64,000 bases of DNA. Source: Trichosphaerium sp. ATCC 40318 (Eukaryota; Discosea; Flabellinia; Trichosidae). Every line of letters starts with the position of its first letter. The first letter of the stretch is position 1. The stretch covers positions 124,001 to 188,000 of the forward strand of contig JALMLS010000404.1 in assembly GCA_038496445.1 (NCBI GenBank), read 5' to 3'. Positions 47,224-58,353 of this stretch are shown in pieces. Under the pieces are notes generated by a model. It saw only the letters and a list, made by a program, of their open reading frames with translations. It did no database searches and was not told where the DNA came from. Made by a program: the position numbers and the translations under genes.

Positions 47224-47777
47224 CTACAAAATAATACACGGACAGGCTTTAGTGTCTTTGTCTTGATCGTTAGTCGACGATTGGGTAGGTTTATTCTTGT
47301 CCTTGAATTCTACGTGTTCGCACTCTTGTAATTGTGGGTAGTCCGATATAGGTGTATCAAATTCAAGCCATACATTTTCTTCAGGCATGAAAAGGCCATG
47401 AGTGTCCTAAAACGATTTTAAAACTCCCATTTTCGCTTTCATAAAAACGATCGTAAAGGAAAAACAAAGACTGTGCGATTTTTTCGCTTCAAAACGAGAA
47501 AGAAAAACGCTTAAAAACAAAAAAGTAGTCGATTTAGGTTAGTTGATGTCTGTTTGCAAAACTACTTGTCGTGGATGTCGCCTCACGTGCGCTCACTACC
47601 GTGTGTAGTACGCAAAGGCTAAAAAAGTAGTACCTCTAATAATTGAGAGCAATTTACAGTTTCTGCGATATGCGCTATCGCGTCTTTTGTTGACATGGAG
47701 TCCTCGATACGGAGGGTTTTATAAATAAGAGGCCATGTCTCCGGAAATTTGATTCGCAAAACCACAACAGAACTCAT
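47224..47777 (-). CDS. Small ubiquitin-fold protein (talin/kindlin F0-like) with C-terminal CaaX box
   Basis: Two exons: ATG 47777 to 47634 (MSSVVVLRIKFPETWPLIYK, TLRIEDSMSTKDAIAHIAET, VNCSQLLE) and 47406-47224 (DTHGLFMPEENVWLEFDTPI, SDYPQLQECEHVEFKDKN, then a polar linker and ACPCIIL-stop). The intron (47633-47407, 227 nt) is long for this window and keeps phase 0. The pattern DAxxxI..., GLF.P....WLE...PxxxY.LxxxxxxEFK.K is that of the F0 ubiquitin-like domain of talin and kindlin, which binds Rap1-type GTPases. The end CIIL fits a prenylated CaaX box (Leu favours geranylgeranyl), so membrane attachment is expected. A stand-alone prenylated F0 module of about 108 residues is unusual. Confidence 0.6.
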
Positions 47778-48479
47778 TGTTTACAATTTTGTTGGGAAGT
47801 GCGTTGCAATACACACTTGTGAATTTGGTATTGGTGCGGTTTTGGAGAGGGAGTTGTTTATACGCCCTACAGATATTTTTAGCCTAATTGCAATTAATTC
47901 GTTTCTACTCGAGCAAAGTGATAATAATAAGAGTTTCTACGGGATCGCTACCAAAACCACGAGAGTTATTTAATTTATGAAAAATTTGAGCTGGTTGCGG
48001 CTCGTATTTAATTTGTAATTATAAAAGGGAGTTTTTTAGTGTATCTTAGGCGATTTCTACAAGTGTCTCCACCAAAAGCCAAAGAGTTGTATTATAGCTA
48101 GCGGTAAATGCGTTTATATTTTGCAATAGTTTTCGGCTTATTTAAACAGCGTTGGGGTATTGCGAAAGGATTGTTCGCAAATCTGCATACAATCCATACG
48201 CAACCGTTTATTATTAGTATTAGTACGAACCTGAGTGCGAGAGGCTAGGCAAGGGATTTTTGAGTTGCCTCAGATAGTGAAACAAAACAAGACGAAAGGT
48301 TTTTGAAGGTCAAATACGATCTCGAAGTGGCTTAAAAAAAACAGTTACGTGCGTGAACGACATGACATTGCTTAAATATTAGTATCAATTATGCGCAAGG
48401 AGCGGAGTGAAGCCGAAACTTTGATAAAAAAAAACCAAACTTGTTTTGACGTTTTTTGCGTACAACAGTACTTTATTTT
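47778..48479. other. Spacer
   Basis: No gene seen between the F0-like gene and the 3' end of the RIIa-like gene. Several open stretches lack ATG starts and splice support. Confidence 0.4.
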
Positions 48480-49040
48480 CTATTTTTTGAGCTCTGTGAG
48501 TTGCTCTCCTATACTCTCAAACTCCTTATCGACAGTTTCCTTCATACTTTGCACCTAAAGAAATAAAAAACAGTTACACTCCGAAATAGGAATCTACGCT
48601 ATGCGTTGCGCGTGTGATGGTTTGTATACGCACTTGAGAAAGAAATTCTTGAGCTGGCGATAAAGGCGTTTGGGAACGTTTGCTCTTATTTCTTGGCTCA
48701 CGCATTCGCTTGTTGAGTTGCACAGGCTGAGCGTTAACAACGTCAGACATGTATAGGCCTTGAGAGGCACCTAATATGGTATTAGACCTGTTGGCGGTTT
48801 TCTGAAGCAAAAGAAAAATGTCACCACTGCAGAAACTATCTATTTACGGTATTTGGTCATAATTTTAGCGCGTCACGCATAAAACGGACAGCCTGGTTAC
48901 CTTTGGGCGGTTGGTCCTCAAGCCAATCTAGTATGAACGGTTGCACCTCAACAGGCTCGCCAGACACGTCTATACATTTGTTAACGAGAAACTGGCGACA
49001 AATAAGCTATTTTGATCCAAACAAACAGTAATTTGTTTTG
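48480..49040 (-). CDS. Small protein with RIIa-like dimerisation/docking N-terminus, 5' end unresolved
   Basis: Exons on the minus strand read LICRQFLVNKCIDVSGEPVE, VQPFILDWLEDQPPK, then a basic middle (NRSNTILGASQGLYMSDV, NKRMREPRNKSKRSQTPLSP, AQEFLSQ). After an intron the last exon is VQSMKETVDKEFESIGEQLT, ELKK-stop (48480), a short coiled coil. The phrase FLVNKCxxxxPxxxxPFILDWLEDQPP resembles the RII-alpha/DPY30-type docking helices of cilia and kinase-anchoring proteins. The start codon was not found; exon ends near 48830-48900 are approximate. Confidence 0.4.
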
Positions 49041-49678
49041 TTGTTTACTTCAGCGCTTTAAATACACCACCAGCATACCTTGAGTATTCTCCGACGTTTT
49101 TAAAGGTTTATTGTACCACTGCGCAGTCCCAGCCACACGCAAGGTTTAAATTAATTGACTCTAGTTATTTCTATAGAGTCTAAATGCGTGAAGGAGCTAG
49201 ATAAAAAAACAGTAATATCACGTGCGTGGCTTAATACATTGGTTGTGATTTGCTGACATTGCTCTAGCAATCGTTGTTTTTACAGCCGTAGCAGATATTG
49301 TAAGCGCAGGTAGTAGCACCCACAAACAAGTTGGGATAGTTGCTCAAGATTACGTAGTTGTACGGAATAAATGAATCACTTACCAAGTGTTTTTGTGTTA
49401 CTGAACAACCTCAAAAGTAGCTATGGCGATTGCAAGCCCATTTAATTAGTAAGTAGTTATTGCAACCACGTGCCCTAGTAACTTAATTTTCGGGTCGTCC
49501 AGTAGTTACTTTGTGGATCGAACTGCTACAACATGGTTATTACATTACCCTAAATGTAGCTTTCAACGATATTGCGTTATGTTAGCATTTCAGAACGTAA
49601 ACAACACGTTATGGTTTGTTGAACCGAAAGAATTCAAGTCAACGCCGTTTTTACTCATTACACACAAAAAAAACCAAC
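49041..49678. other. Divergent spacer
   Basis: Lies between the RIIa-like gene (-) and the RRM gene (+). CACGTG sites at about 49220 and 49470. No gene supported. Confidence 0.4.
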
Positions 49679-51485
49679 ATGGAACCTCAAACACAACAAC
49701 CAGCACAGGTACGATCCGTACTAGTGTTTCTTAGCGCTAAGTGTATTTGTAGGAAACCGGATACAACGTCTACGTTACCAACATATCCCCTAAAGCAACA
49801 GAAACTACCGTCACAGATTTTTTCAGCTTCTGTGGTAAAATTACAAAGATAGTGTTGTCCAAGTACGTTATACTGCGCGAGCGCATGCAATCATGCCTTT
49901 CTATAACTCCAAATTACCCGACGGTTTAAGAAATCGGGTAAAACTACCCAAATATACCTACTGGTATCCCAGGACAAACTATGAGGGTTTTAACCCAACC
50001 ACAATGCTTTTCCTAAATGTGGCCCTTGAAATTGCCCAAAACCGCGTGAAATGTCTATTTAATCATGTATAGGAATGGCGACGAACTACAAAGCGCTGTT
50101 GTGACCTTTCAAACTGAAGAAGCTTCTAAAACAGCTCTATTACTTACAAACGCGTTGATAGTTGATCGTCCAATCACTGTATCCAGTGAAGCTTCAGCAG
50201 GTACCGAAAAACAAAAAAAACACATTAAAAAACCTCCAACTAAACAAACGCCCTTAGCGCCAGTCGAAACTGAGAAAACAGTCAAAATTGAAGTCATTGG
50301 TGATGACATTCAACAAAAAAATTACGACGCTCCTGCTGATCAACGTGTACGCCATTGCGAATTAAATTAGAGCGCATTGACGCACATTTTAACAAGAAAA
50401 AGAAAATTTTTTGTTTTGGCTTTTTTGGGCTTTGTTGGGCTTTTGAGTTCTAACTCCGGTACACAGACAAAGACGTCTGTTATTGCGTCACTGATAGCTG
50501 CTGGGTATAAGCTTGGTAATGACGTCATCGCTAAAGCCAAAAAAACTGATGGTATGAATATCTTGGCTGTTTACTGTTCATTTCTGATTTTTTTTTGATA
50601 GAGGAGTACAGTATCTCTGCTCGCCTTCAACAGGGTGCAGATTCCATAAAAGCAAAGGCAGCTGAAGTTGATGAAAAACTTGGCGTATCAGCAACTGCTG
50701 CCACTTTGGGTAATGCTGTTGTATCCACAGCTCAAGAACTTGATCAGAGATACAAAGTATCTGAGAATGTAGCGTACGTGTTTTAAAACTCCTTTTTTAT
50801 TTACCACTGCTACTCGCGTAGTAGGTAACTCTTACATTCGTTGAATGTTGGCGGGCTTTTTCAAATAAATTGTTTCTTATATTTTCACTGTAGTGCTACA
50901 ACTGAGAGTGCCAGACAAGCTGTTTATGCAGGAGCTGCTACTGTTGCAGCACAACCAGGAGTACAAAGTGGAATTGATACACTTCGCGCTCTTGGTGCAA
51001 TTGGTTATAGCAAACTGAGCGAGGGTATCAACACAGTAAAAGGTATGAAGAAATTGACGTCTACAAAACTTAAATACTGATTTACGTATTAGCCACCGCA
51101 GGATTTGACGTAACACCACCTGCACCTCAAGAGGTTCATGACATGGCACCTGCAGACGAGGTAAATTAGATAATTTAAAGTTTAAGACACGTAGAGGAAA
51201 ACTGTCTACATGTTGTTTTTTATTTTTTTCCTCTGTACTGATTGTGCTTACTCAATTTAGGCTGATAAAGCTGCACCTGTCACACAAGTGAGCGCACCAA
51301 CTGGTGAAGATGATAAAGCTGCAGCACCTGTTGCAGATGTTGCAGCACCTGCTCAGGTACATGCAGACTCAGCTGTACCAGCTCAAGCACCAGCACAAGA
51401 TGTTGCTCCTGTTTCAGCACCTGTAGAAGCAAAGCCTGCTGTCGAAGCTGAGAAAGCCCCAGCTACTGATGAACCAAAAGCATAG
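49679..51485 (+). CDS. Vip1-like RNA-recognition-motif protein
   Basis: The ATG at 49679 gives MEPQTQQPAQ, then after an intron the RRM: TGYNVYVTNISPKATETTVT, DFFSFCGKITKIVLSK, NGDELQSAVVTFQTEEASKT, ALLLTNALIVDRPITVSS. The long second part matches the Vip1/BPA1-type C-terminus: TKTSVIASLIAAGYKLGNDV, then SISARLQQGADSIKAKAAEV, DEKLGVSATA, DQRYKVSENVASATTESARQ. The tail is an Ala/Pro-rich low-complexity stretch (VADVAAPAQVHADSAVPAQA) ending at 51485. Likely cytoplasmic, RNA- or membrane-associated. Six or seven introns; the one at about 49861-50068 (208 nt) is much longer and GC-richer than usual here. Confidence 0.8.
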
Positions 51486-51722
51486 GACTTTAGTATTTGT
51501 AAAAAGAAAATAAACAGATTATGTAAAGCATTTGTTCAAATTACTGAGCGTGTGGCTCAGAAAGGCCTAGTAAGTACGCTATTGCTGTATTGGAAACTAA
51601 GCACTGCGAGTAGTAGATTACTGTGATTTAGCTGCCTACTGGAATAAGACTCAATTTAAATACAAAAAAGTCAAGAAAAAGTCTTCGAAAGTTTTTTTTA
51701 CCTTTATTTTCAGTCTACAGAA

Positions 51723-54700
51723 ATGGCTTCAAAAGTTGTTGTATTTCTTTTGATACTGGGGTTTACTTCTTTTTGTTTTGCTGCGCAGAATAAGATAAAA
51801 TTGGGGCCAGAAAACGTTAACCAACTTTTTTTGTTCGTTATTAATTTTAACGAATTGTTAGGTCATAGATGGCTGGGCAGCGTACCCACAAGCGGGAAAC
51901 TTAGGACCAGCGCAAAACTTATTAGATGAACAAGGTATGGTTAACATCCTGACGCCTTGAACGTCCAAATCTAGGCCCCTTTGAAAGTTTGACAAATAGT
52001 TCGCCAAAAAACAGTTTTACCAAAGCGCACGTGCATTGAAATTTATTTTTTCTTTCAAAAAGTTATTGCTGGTGATCCGGCAAATGGATCTGGTGGCAAA
52101 CCCAAAACAGAGTATTTCCCTGGTTGGACAAAATGGTACGGAACGTTTTACAACGACACGAAAGATACATGTTGCAGCCTTTTGCGCCATGGTGCTGCTG
52201 AGGTGATACTATCAACAATTGCTGTTTCATTATTCTTTAGGTATTACCCAAACGCGTTTGCACTTATTGATTTGGGTCAGATGTACAGATTGTCTTCTAT
52301 ATGGGCGTTTCACGGTTATGGTATGAGTTTGGTTTTCGAAGCTGTTTTTTTTCCTTACTTTTAGGTGAGTTGGAGGCTAACATGTATTAGGGAGCTACAA
52401 TATAGAATTTTCAGTTGGTGTTCATCCATTTCAGTGGGCTGAAACGTTCAATGATAGTGTCCATGGCACGTATCAGGTGAGTTGTAAAAGATTCTTGTTT
52501 TATTCTGCTTTTTGTATGTTAAGTTCTCGCTAACACAAGTCGAGTGGGATAGCAACAATATTACTACATCTGCTCCTGTGCAATGGATTAAAGTGAGGTT
52601 AATTGAACCACCAAAACTATTAGAAATAGTAGTATACGGTGAACCAGTCGGTGAGAAAAGATTTGTCACGAACACAAAATTGTCTCACTACAACTACAGG
52701 AAATCCTACTCCTCCGCCACCTCCTAAGCCTCGTCAGTTACCTCTATTCAAAGACTTTATTGGTACAAATGGATTCAATGATGACGATCCAAATAAACTG
52801 GCTGCTGTGGGAGTCGTCAGAGAGTATCAAACGGTGAGAACATGATTTTTTAGAAGATCTCATGTTTGAACTTTTCTTTTACTTTGTTTGTAGTGGGGTT
52901 GGTCAGAAGGTAACGGACAACCTGGATATGTTGGATATCCGCACTCAAAGAATGAGTTTGATCCAGATGGATACGCAGGACCGCCTTTTAGGTTTGATAC
53001 TTTCTACCGTGCTTGCAAAAACGTTAGTGTAAAAGTACATCAATGTAAGTAACTGCAAACATCTTCGCTTTACAGAAAACCACTTGAGGCCAACATACTA
53101 ATTGAGCATCCAAGGTATGATGCGTACTGCTCCTTATATCCACAAAAACACACCGGTACTTTCTTTGCTGGGGAAGGCTGTTAAGTTAGTGTTTAGAATG
53201 AAGAAGATTGGAAACCGTTAACAGTTGAACAGATGAATACTCCTGGCGTTTCTACGAATCCTCTTGTATGCGCTCATCTGGAAGTGAAAGAGATTTAGGC
53301 TAATTGGGATTTAGAGTTATGCACCACATGGTGATCATGCATGGCAGCTAGCAGCGAGATATGGAAGGACTAGAGTAGATGTAGGACTTTTAAAACTTGG
53401 TGATAATCAAAACAAGACAACTGGCGCTGGTATGTTCACAAACCTTTATCTCACTTTTTTCTTACCTCTTTGTAACACTATACAGATTTATTGGAGTATA
53501 TTGAGTTCTGGAACGAGCAAGATAAATGGTGGTTAGGTAGAGAAGCTTACTTTTCTCCATACGAATACGCAGCAATGTTATCAGCAGGTATAGTAATTTA
53601 TTTCCATCAAGATTTAGTGTATTGTTTTGACTAACCTACTCTTTCTTTGAGATTATGATGGTCATGCTGGAATTATGGGTAACACGATTGGTGTTAAAAA
53701 CGCAGATCCAACAATGAAGGTAAGACATGTAAAAATCTTTGAGAGAAAATGTTACTTGTATCTTATTGCGAGCTCAATTTCTCGGAATCTTTGCTAACTT
53801 TTTGTTTTATGTTAGGTTGTTATGGGCGGTATTGCTCAACTCAACTTGGACTGGGTCAAATCATTACGTATTTGGAGCTTATATAATAGAAAAGACGGTA
53901 AATTTCCTGCAGAAGCAATAAACTTTCATCATTACTCCAATGATGTCGGTGGACAAGTATGCAAAAAAAAGTCATTCTTGTATCTCAAACTTTGCCTTTT
54001 AGGGTGGCACTGCAACTACTGGGATAAGGTATTGTTGTTAGTCTGTTTGATATATGTTAAAGTCTCTGCAGTCCTGAGGATGACCATCTTAAAGAGCGTG
54101 TTCAGGCGATAGTCCAATGGAGAAATATTTATCTACCTGGTGTTGAAGTTTGGTTTTCAGGTTTGTTCTTTAGTATGAATGAACCGTCATGTGGCTGACC
54201 TGTACTTTCTCTACCTTAAGAGTTTGGGTATGATACTAACCAAGCTTCTCCTCAAAAATCACCAGCTATTGGCCCTAATTCAGGAGAGATAGTACAAGGT
54301 ACGTGGATAGTAAGATACCATCGTTCAGCTATATGAGAAGCTTGCAATTGTATTAACACATCTTCTCTTTTATAGGTCAGTGGATAATAAGAAGCTTTTT
54401 GGCTTTAGCCGCGGCTGGTGTTGATAGGGCGCATCAGTTCATGTTAAGAAATGTTGCAGACTACAGCGGAGGAAAATTCCAGACTTCAGGCACGTTACTC
54501 TCTTATTTTTTTGAATTGAAAGTTGCCTCGTTCAAAGAAATACTTACAAGCCTCCTCAAATAAAAACATTGGTTGGACAATTTGGGAGTATTTGAAGTAA
54601 TGTAAATTAGGTTTGACAACAACGAAAGCCTCTGGATGGTACTGAATATGATGCTTTTTTGTGGGATTTTGATGCACGTGTTTTATATTTTTAAGTTAGT

Positions 54701-55300
54701 TTTTAGGAAACCAAAGCCTTCATGGTATTTTGTAAGTACTATCACAAAAAGATTAGGAAACATGCGTTTTATATCAGATAAGCATGATACTGTCAAAAAC
54801 GTGACAAGCGTCAAATTAAGGTATAAAAACCAACTTCCGCTGAAACTTTTTTTTATACTTTCTTCTTTCTCTGCTTCTTGACAACTTTTATGTTGTTCTC
54901 TTTGCTTAGATGTCTTTAAAAGCTCAACATCAAGCGTATGTGTTTTTAAATGTATTTTAGTGATGGTAATGGGAATACAGCATATGTGGTGTGGAGTCCA
55001 ACAAGCAAGGCATTAGTTGTTGAAAAGTATTCATTTTCATTTGATACATCAGTAACAAAAGCTACTTTGGTGGAGCTTGTTGACCAAGAACCAAATGGTA
55101 AAGAAACACCACTAATAGTAAACGGAAAGTACGTCATTTAGAAAGGTGGAACAAAAAAAAACTCAATCACAAAAAAGGCACTTCATGTTTTAGTTGCCTT
55201 GTAGATTTATCGCTCTTGAAGTACCCTAATACTTTGTTTTAATCATAGGAGTGTTCAATTGGATGTCACTGAGACACCTTTAATTGTTTTAACTCAATAA
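51723..55300 (+). CDS. Secreted glycoside hydrolase (clan GH-A-like) with discoidin-like N-terminal domain
   Basis: The ATG at 51723 opens a signal peptide (MASKVVVFLLILGFTSFCFA). N-terminal exons (NAFALIDLGQMYRLSSIWAF, HGYG, FSVGVHPFQWAETFNDSVHG, WIKVRLIEPPKLLEIVVYGE) have the pattern of an F5/8-type C carbohydrate-binding domain. After a PPPPP linker the TIM-barrel part begins LPLFKDFIGTNGFNDDDP. It carries LLEYIEFWNEQDKWWLGREA (acid/base Glu candidate, 53500), EYAAMLSADYDGHAGIMG, FHHYSNDVGG and VEVWFSEFGYDTNQASPQ (nucleophile Glu candidate, 54150-54250). A C-terminal beta domain has YVVWSPTSKALVVEKYSFSF. The last exon is VQLDVTETPLIVLTQ-stop (55300). About 18 introns. Exact GH family and substrate are uncertain. 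With the lyases it suggests extracellular polysaccharide breakdown. Confidence 0.7.
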
Positions 55301-55798
55301 ACGTTGGACACAGTCAATTTCATTAAATAAGCTCAATGTTGTAGTAAATTGTTATTGTGTCCTTTTTTGAAAAAAACAAAACGTTGCTGTTTGGATATCA
55401 CTCTGTTGGACAATGCATTTGTACATGGTGATAACAGCAACTGTCCTGTTATTATTTTACGCAGAACTTGCACTGCATTTGAACTCCACAACCTATCGCT
55501 GGATACAAGCTTGTCATAGTATTTGTTCCAATCAATGCGCCTTGGGTATACCTACCATCAATCCACAGGAGCTGGGTTCTCTAGCTGTCCATGCTCACAC
55601 CAGCATTTGCTGTCACCCGCCTTTATCATTGACATACATGCACTGCTTTTCCATTTATCCAAGGAATTCACAAAGTATAAATTACAAGAAATATGGCTTT
55701 TCACGCACGTGCGTCTTGAGGCTTAATAAGACGGTTAAGTTGTTATTTAAAGGAGGAAGCTAGTTGGTGGAGCAAATACCTAAATAATAGTGAGACAG
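55301..55798. other. Spacer with a MORN relic
   Basis: Lies between the glycoside hydrolase and F-box/MORN copy B. An open plus-strand frame (55413-55763) is antisense to the relic and is not supported as a gene. Confidence 0.45.
55480..55660 (-). pseudogene. MORN_2 repeat relic
   Basis: The minus strand around 55655-55500 resembles the repeat DNA of the gene at 41102-42184: AAGCAGTGCATGTATGTCAA, CATGGACAGCTAGAG and GTGGATTGATGGTAGG correspond to QCMWV, NGQL and WVDGK codons. The frame is broken by stops and shifts. Confidence 0.45.
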
Positions 55799-56854
55799 AT
55801 GTTATTGTCTCGCCGCAAGAATTATTACCCTAGTATTACTGTATGTAATCTACTAGACCTACCAAATGATATTCAAAGGTATTTATGCACTTTCAATAAA
55901 GAAATATTCATAAAGTTCCATACACTCTCTAAAAAAGCTGCAATCAACACCCATTTTGATGAAAAACTTGAAACAAAAGGTCTTTGGTTACGTTGGTATC
56001 CAAATGGATGTTTACAGAGTCAAACGATGATGCTTGAAGGTAAGAAAAATGGGAAACAGAAAAAATGGCACGTGAATGGACAACTTTTGTTTGAAACAAA
56101 TTATGTTGATGATAAGAGACATGGTATGTATAAGAGTTGGCATGAAGGAGGTCAAGTCAATGCACAATGTAATTTTGAGGATGGTAAAGAGAGTGGAGAG
56201 GGCAAACAATGGCATCCGAATGGTCAAATCAAGATACATACATTCTATGTTGATGGTAAACAAAATGGTGAGCACTGTGAGTATTATGAAAATGGGCAAT
56301 TAGAACTAAAGATAACATATGTGAATGATAAGAAGCATGGTGAACAGAAAGAATGGTACAAGAATGGAGAGTTGGTTTTTCAATCAATGTTCAAGAATGG
56401 CTTGAAAGATGGTGATTGTACAAGATATTATGAAAATGGACAAATAGGCGAGTTTGAGGTGTTTGTTGAAGGTATTAAGCATGGTGAATCCAAAGAGTGG
56501 TACGAGAATGGAATATTGGCTTCTCAAGCTATTTATGTAAATGGAGAAAAAAATGGCGAGTTCAGAGGGTGGTATGAGGGTGGACAACTCCACATGAAAT
56601 GCATGTGTGTTAATGACAAGTTACATGGAGAATTTAAGGAATGGTACATGAACGGACAACTAGGGTACCAGTGCACATATATTGAAGGTCAGGCACAAGG
56701 TGAACGCCTGAAATGGTATGATAATGGGCAACTACGATCGACAACAATGTATGTTAATAATGAAAAGCATGGTGAGCACAAAGAATGGCATGAAGATGGA
56801 CATTTCAAGCTTCAACAACATTATGTCCATGGTACATTAAAGGAAGACCCATAA
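55799..56854 (+). CDS. F-box-like/MORN_2 (YwqK-type) repeat protein, 351 aa, intronless, copy B
   Basis: The first ATG is at 55799 (MLLSRRKNYYPSITVCNLLD); the frame upstream opens with GTG only. Head signature LLDLPNDIQRYLCTFNKEIF and LSKKAAINTHFDEKL, then about eleven MORN_2 repeats (GEHCEYYENGQLELKITY, GEFKEWYMNGQLGYQCTY), ending GTLKEDP at 56854. Differences from copy A (36764-37828) are mostly substitutions with few indels, so both frames have been kept open. That is consistent with selection, although young age alone could explain it. Confidence 0.8.
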   Translation: MLLSRRKNYYPSITVCNLLDLPNDIQRYLCTFNKEIFIKFHTLSKKAAINTHFDEKLETKGLWLRWYPNGCLQSQTMMLEGKKNGKQKKWHVNGQLLFETNYVDDKRHGMYKSWHEGGQVNAQCNFEDGKESGEGKQWHPNGQIKIHTFYVDGKQNGEHCEYYENGQLELKITYVNDKKHGEQKEWYKNGELVFQSMFKNGLKDGDCTRYYENGQIGEFEVFVEGIKHGESKEWYENGILASQAIYVNGEKNGEFRGWYEGGQLHMKCMCVNDKLHGEFKEWYMNGQLGYQCTYIEGQAQGERLKWYDNGQLRSTTMYVNNEKHGEHKEWHEDGHFKLQQHYVHGTLKEDP

Positions 56855-57402
56855 TGGGAGGATGAGTAAATTACAAAGCATGAACAGCACTATTTCAGTA
56901 CAAGATTAGCTTAATCAAATCAGATGAGATTCTGCGCATCAAAAATAACACGTGTTGTAGGCAACTAAAACAATTTTTCAAATAAACGTTTGCCACAATA
57001 GATCAAAAGCATTAGCTTGTCTCCACTTGCATAATCCAACAAAGTCATTGTGAGGTTAGTTGTATTAGAGCGAATTGTTGTTACTCAAGATGTAGCTTTG
57101 TCAAAACAAAGTGCAATAAAATAGTACCGCTATTTGGGTTGAACTGTTCTTGAGGATGATTGTTGTACTTAGGAAAATGATGTTAGAAAAAAATTGTTTG
57201 TTTGAGTATTGGAGACTTCTCAGAGTAATTCCTTTCTTTTTTTCTAGCGCGAATACACTTGCAATATTGACTCATCACATTAATCACGTGATTAATATCA
57301 ATCAAGAACGAATTAAAGAAGGATTATGGAAAGTACGGCCGTTGATGTTTGATCCTTCTTTCAGTCAAACATGGTATCAAACTGTGTTTTATTGGCGTCA
57401 GT
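56855..57402. other. Shared 3'/5' spacer of the MORN and alpha/beta duplicates
   Basis: Bases 56880-57000 match the 3' flank of copy A (36640-36740, inverted). The palindrome at 57279-57296 matches 40504-40521. No gene seen. Confidence 0.5.
57279..57296. promoter_or_regulatory. 18-bp perfect palindrome upstream of F-box plus alpha/beta copy B
   Basis: ATTAATCACGTGATTAAT, identical to 40504-40521, about 107 bp upstream of the ATT that replaces the start codon of copy B. Confidence 0.5.
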
Positions 57403-58353
57403 ATTACAAACAGCGTACCGCCAGAGATATGGCAGTGTATTATTGATAATGCTGACTCTTCTCAATTGACTGTATTACAGAGAGTATCATGGCTCTTTAA
57501 TTACCTTGTAGAGCACTCTCATACCCTGTGGAGAAAAGTACTGGCGTCTCGTTACCCAGTTACGTTTTCAGAGTCAAGTATACGAGATCTAGGTCTTAAA
57601 CGTCCATATTATACGCTTTGTAAGCGCTTGGTTGTACGTGGCTTGTTTAGAGGTCATGTTTAATCGTTCTAACCACGAAAACAGGTTGGCAAGTACTTGT
57701 ACGTTAACAATCGTGAGCGGGGAGATCGAGTGGTTGACAGGATGACTGAGCTTGGCTTTAATTGTGAGTATCTTGATATTACTGGTGTTGGCAAGGGAAT
57801 ATTAGACAAGTATGATGCTATTGTTGTTGAGTCTAATTATGGGTTTGCTGAAGAAGGAAAGTATCTTGGAGACTTTCTTCGTAGAAGTGTTGACACTGGA
57901 TCAGGTGTAATATCAGCTGTGTTTACAGGTTGTTCATTTGTAGAGACACCAAGTGGAGAATGGACAAGAAGGCATATGCCTATCATACCTAATAAAGATG
58001 AAAATAACAAGGATGGAACACAATTATACTGCTTTGAATATGATTTTATTAAGGATGACCCAGATCACTTTATTCTACAAGGTGTAAAGAGTTTTGGTGA
58101 TATTGAGTTCATTGCTCTTGGTTCAGTAAATGATAGAGCAAAGCAGATTGCACGTGTTAAAGTTGAAGGTAATGAATACCCTTTTATTGTTGTTATCAAT
58201 GATTCTGAATCATCATCCACTTCATTGCCTTCACATAGAGGTAAAATTGTTGGCTTAAATGCGTTTCTTTCAAATTATTTTTTCAGTCGTGGGAATGGTG
58301 CTGCACTTATTGGAAATATGTTTCTTTTCTCATCTGGTATTGTATGTGAATAA
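57403..58353 (+). pseudogene. F-box plus alpha/beta-domain protein, copy B, start codon lost
   Basis: Duplicate of 39382-40323. The ATG of copy A (gtcagtatgacaaacagcg) is ATT here (gtcagtattacaaacagcg, codon 57403-57405). No in-frame ATG exists between this codon and the upstream TGA. The rest is open: F-box part (SVPPEIWQCIIDNADSSQL) to about 57660, the same intron, and the C-terminal domain (YDAIVVESNYGFAEEGKYLG, DFLRRSVDTGSGVIS) to the stop at 58353, with small in-frame indels relative to copy A. Unless an upstream exon or non-ATG start is used, it cannot make the full protein. Confidence 0.65.

Noticed and set aside
55413..55763. Plus-strand ORF starting with a hydrophobic segment
   Set aside because: Overlaps a MORN relic on the opposite strand and has no family or splice support.
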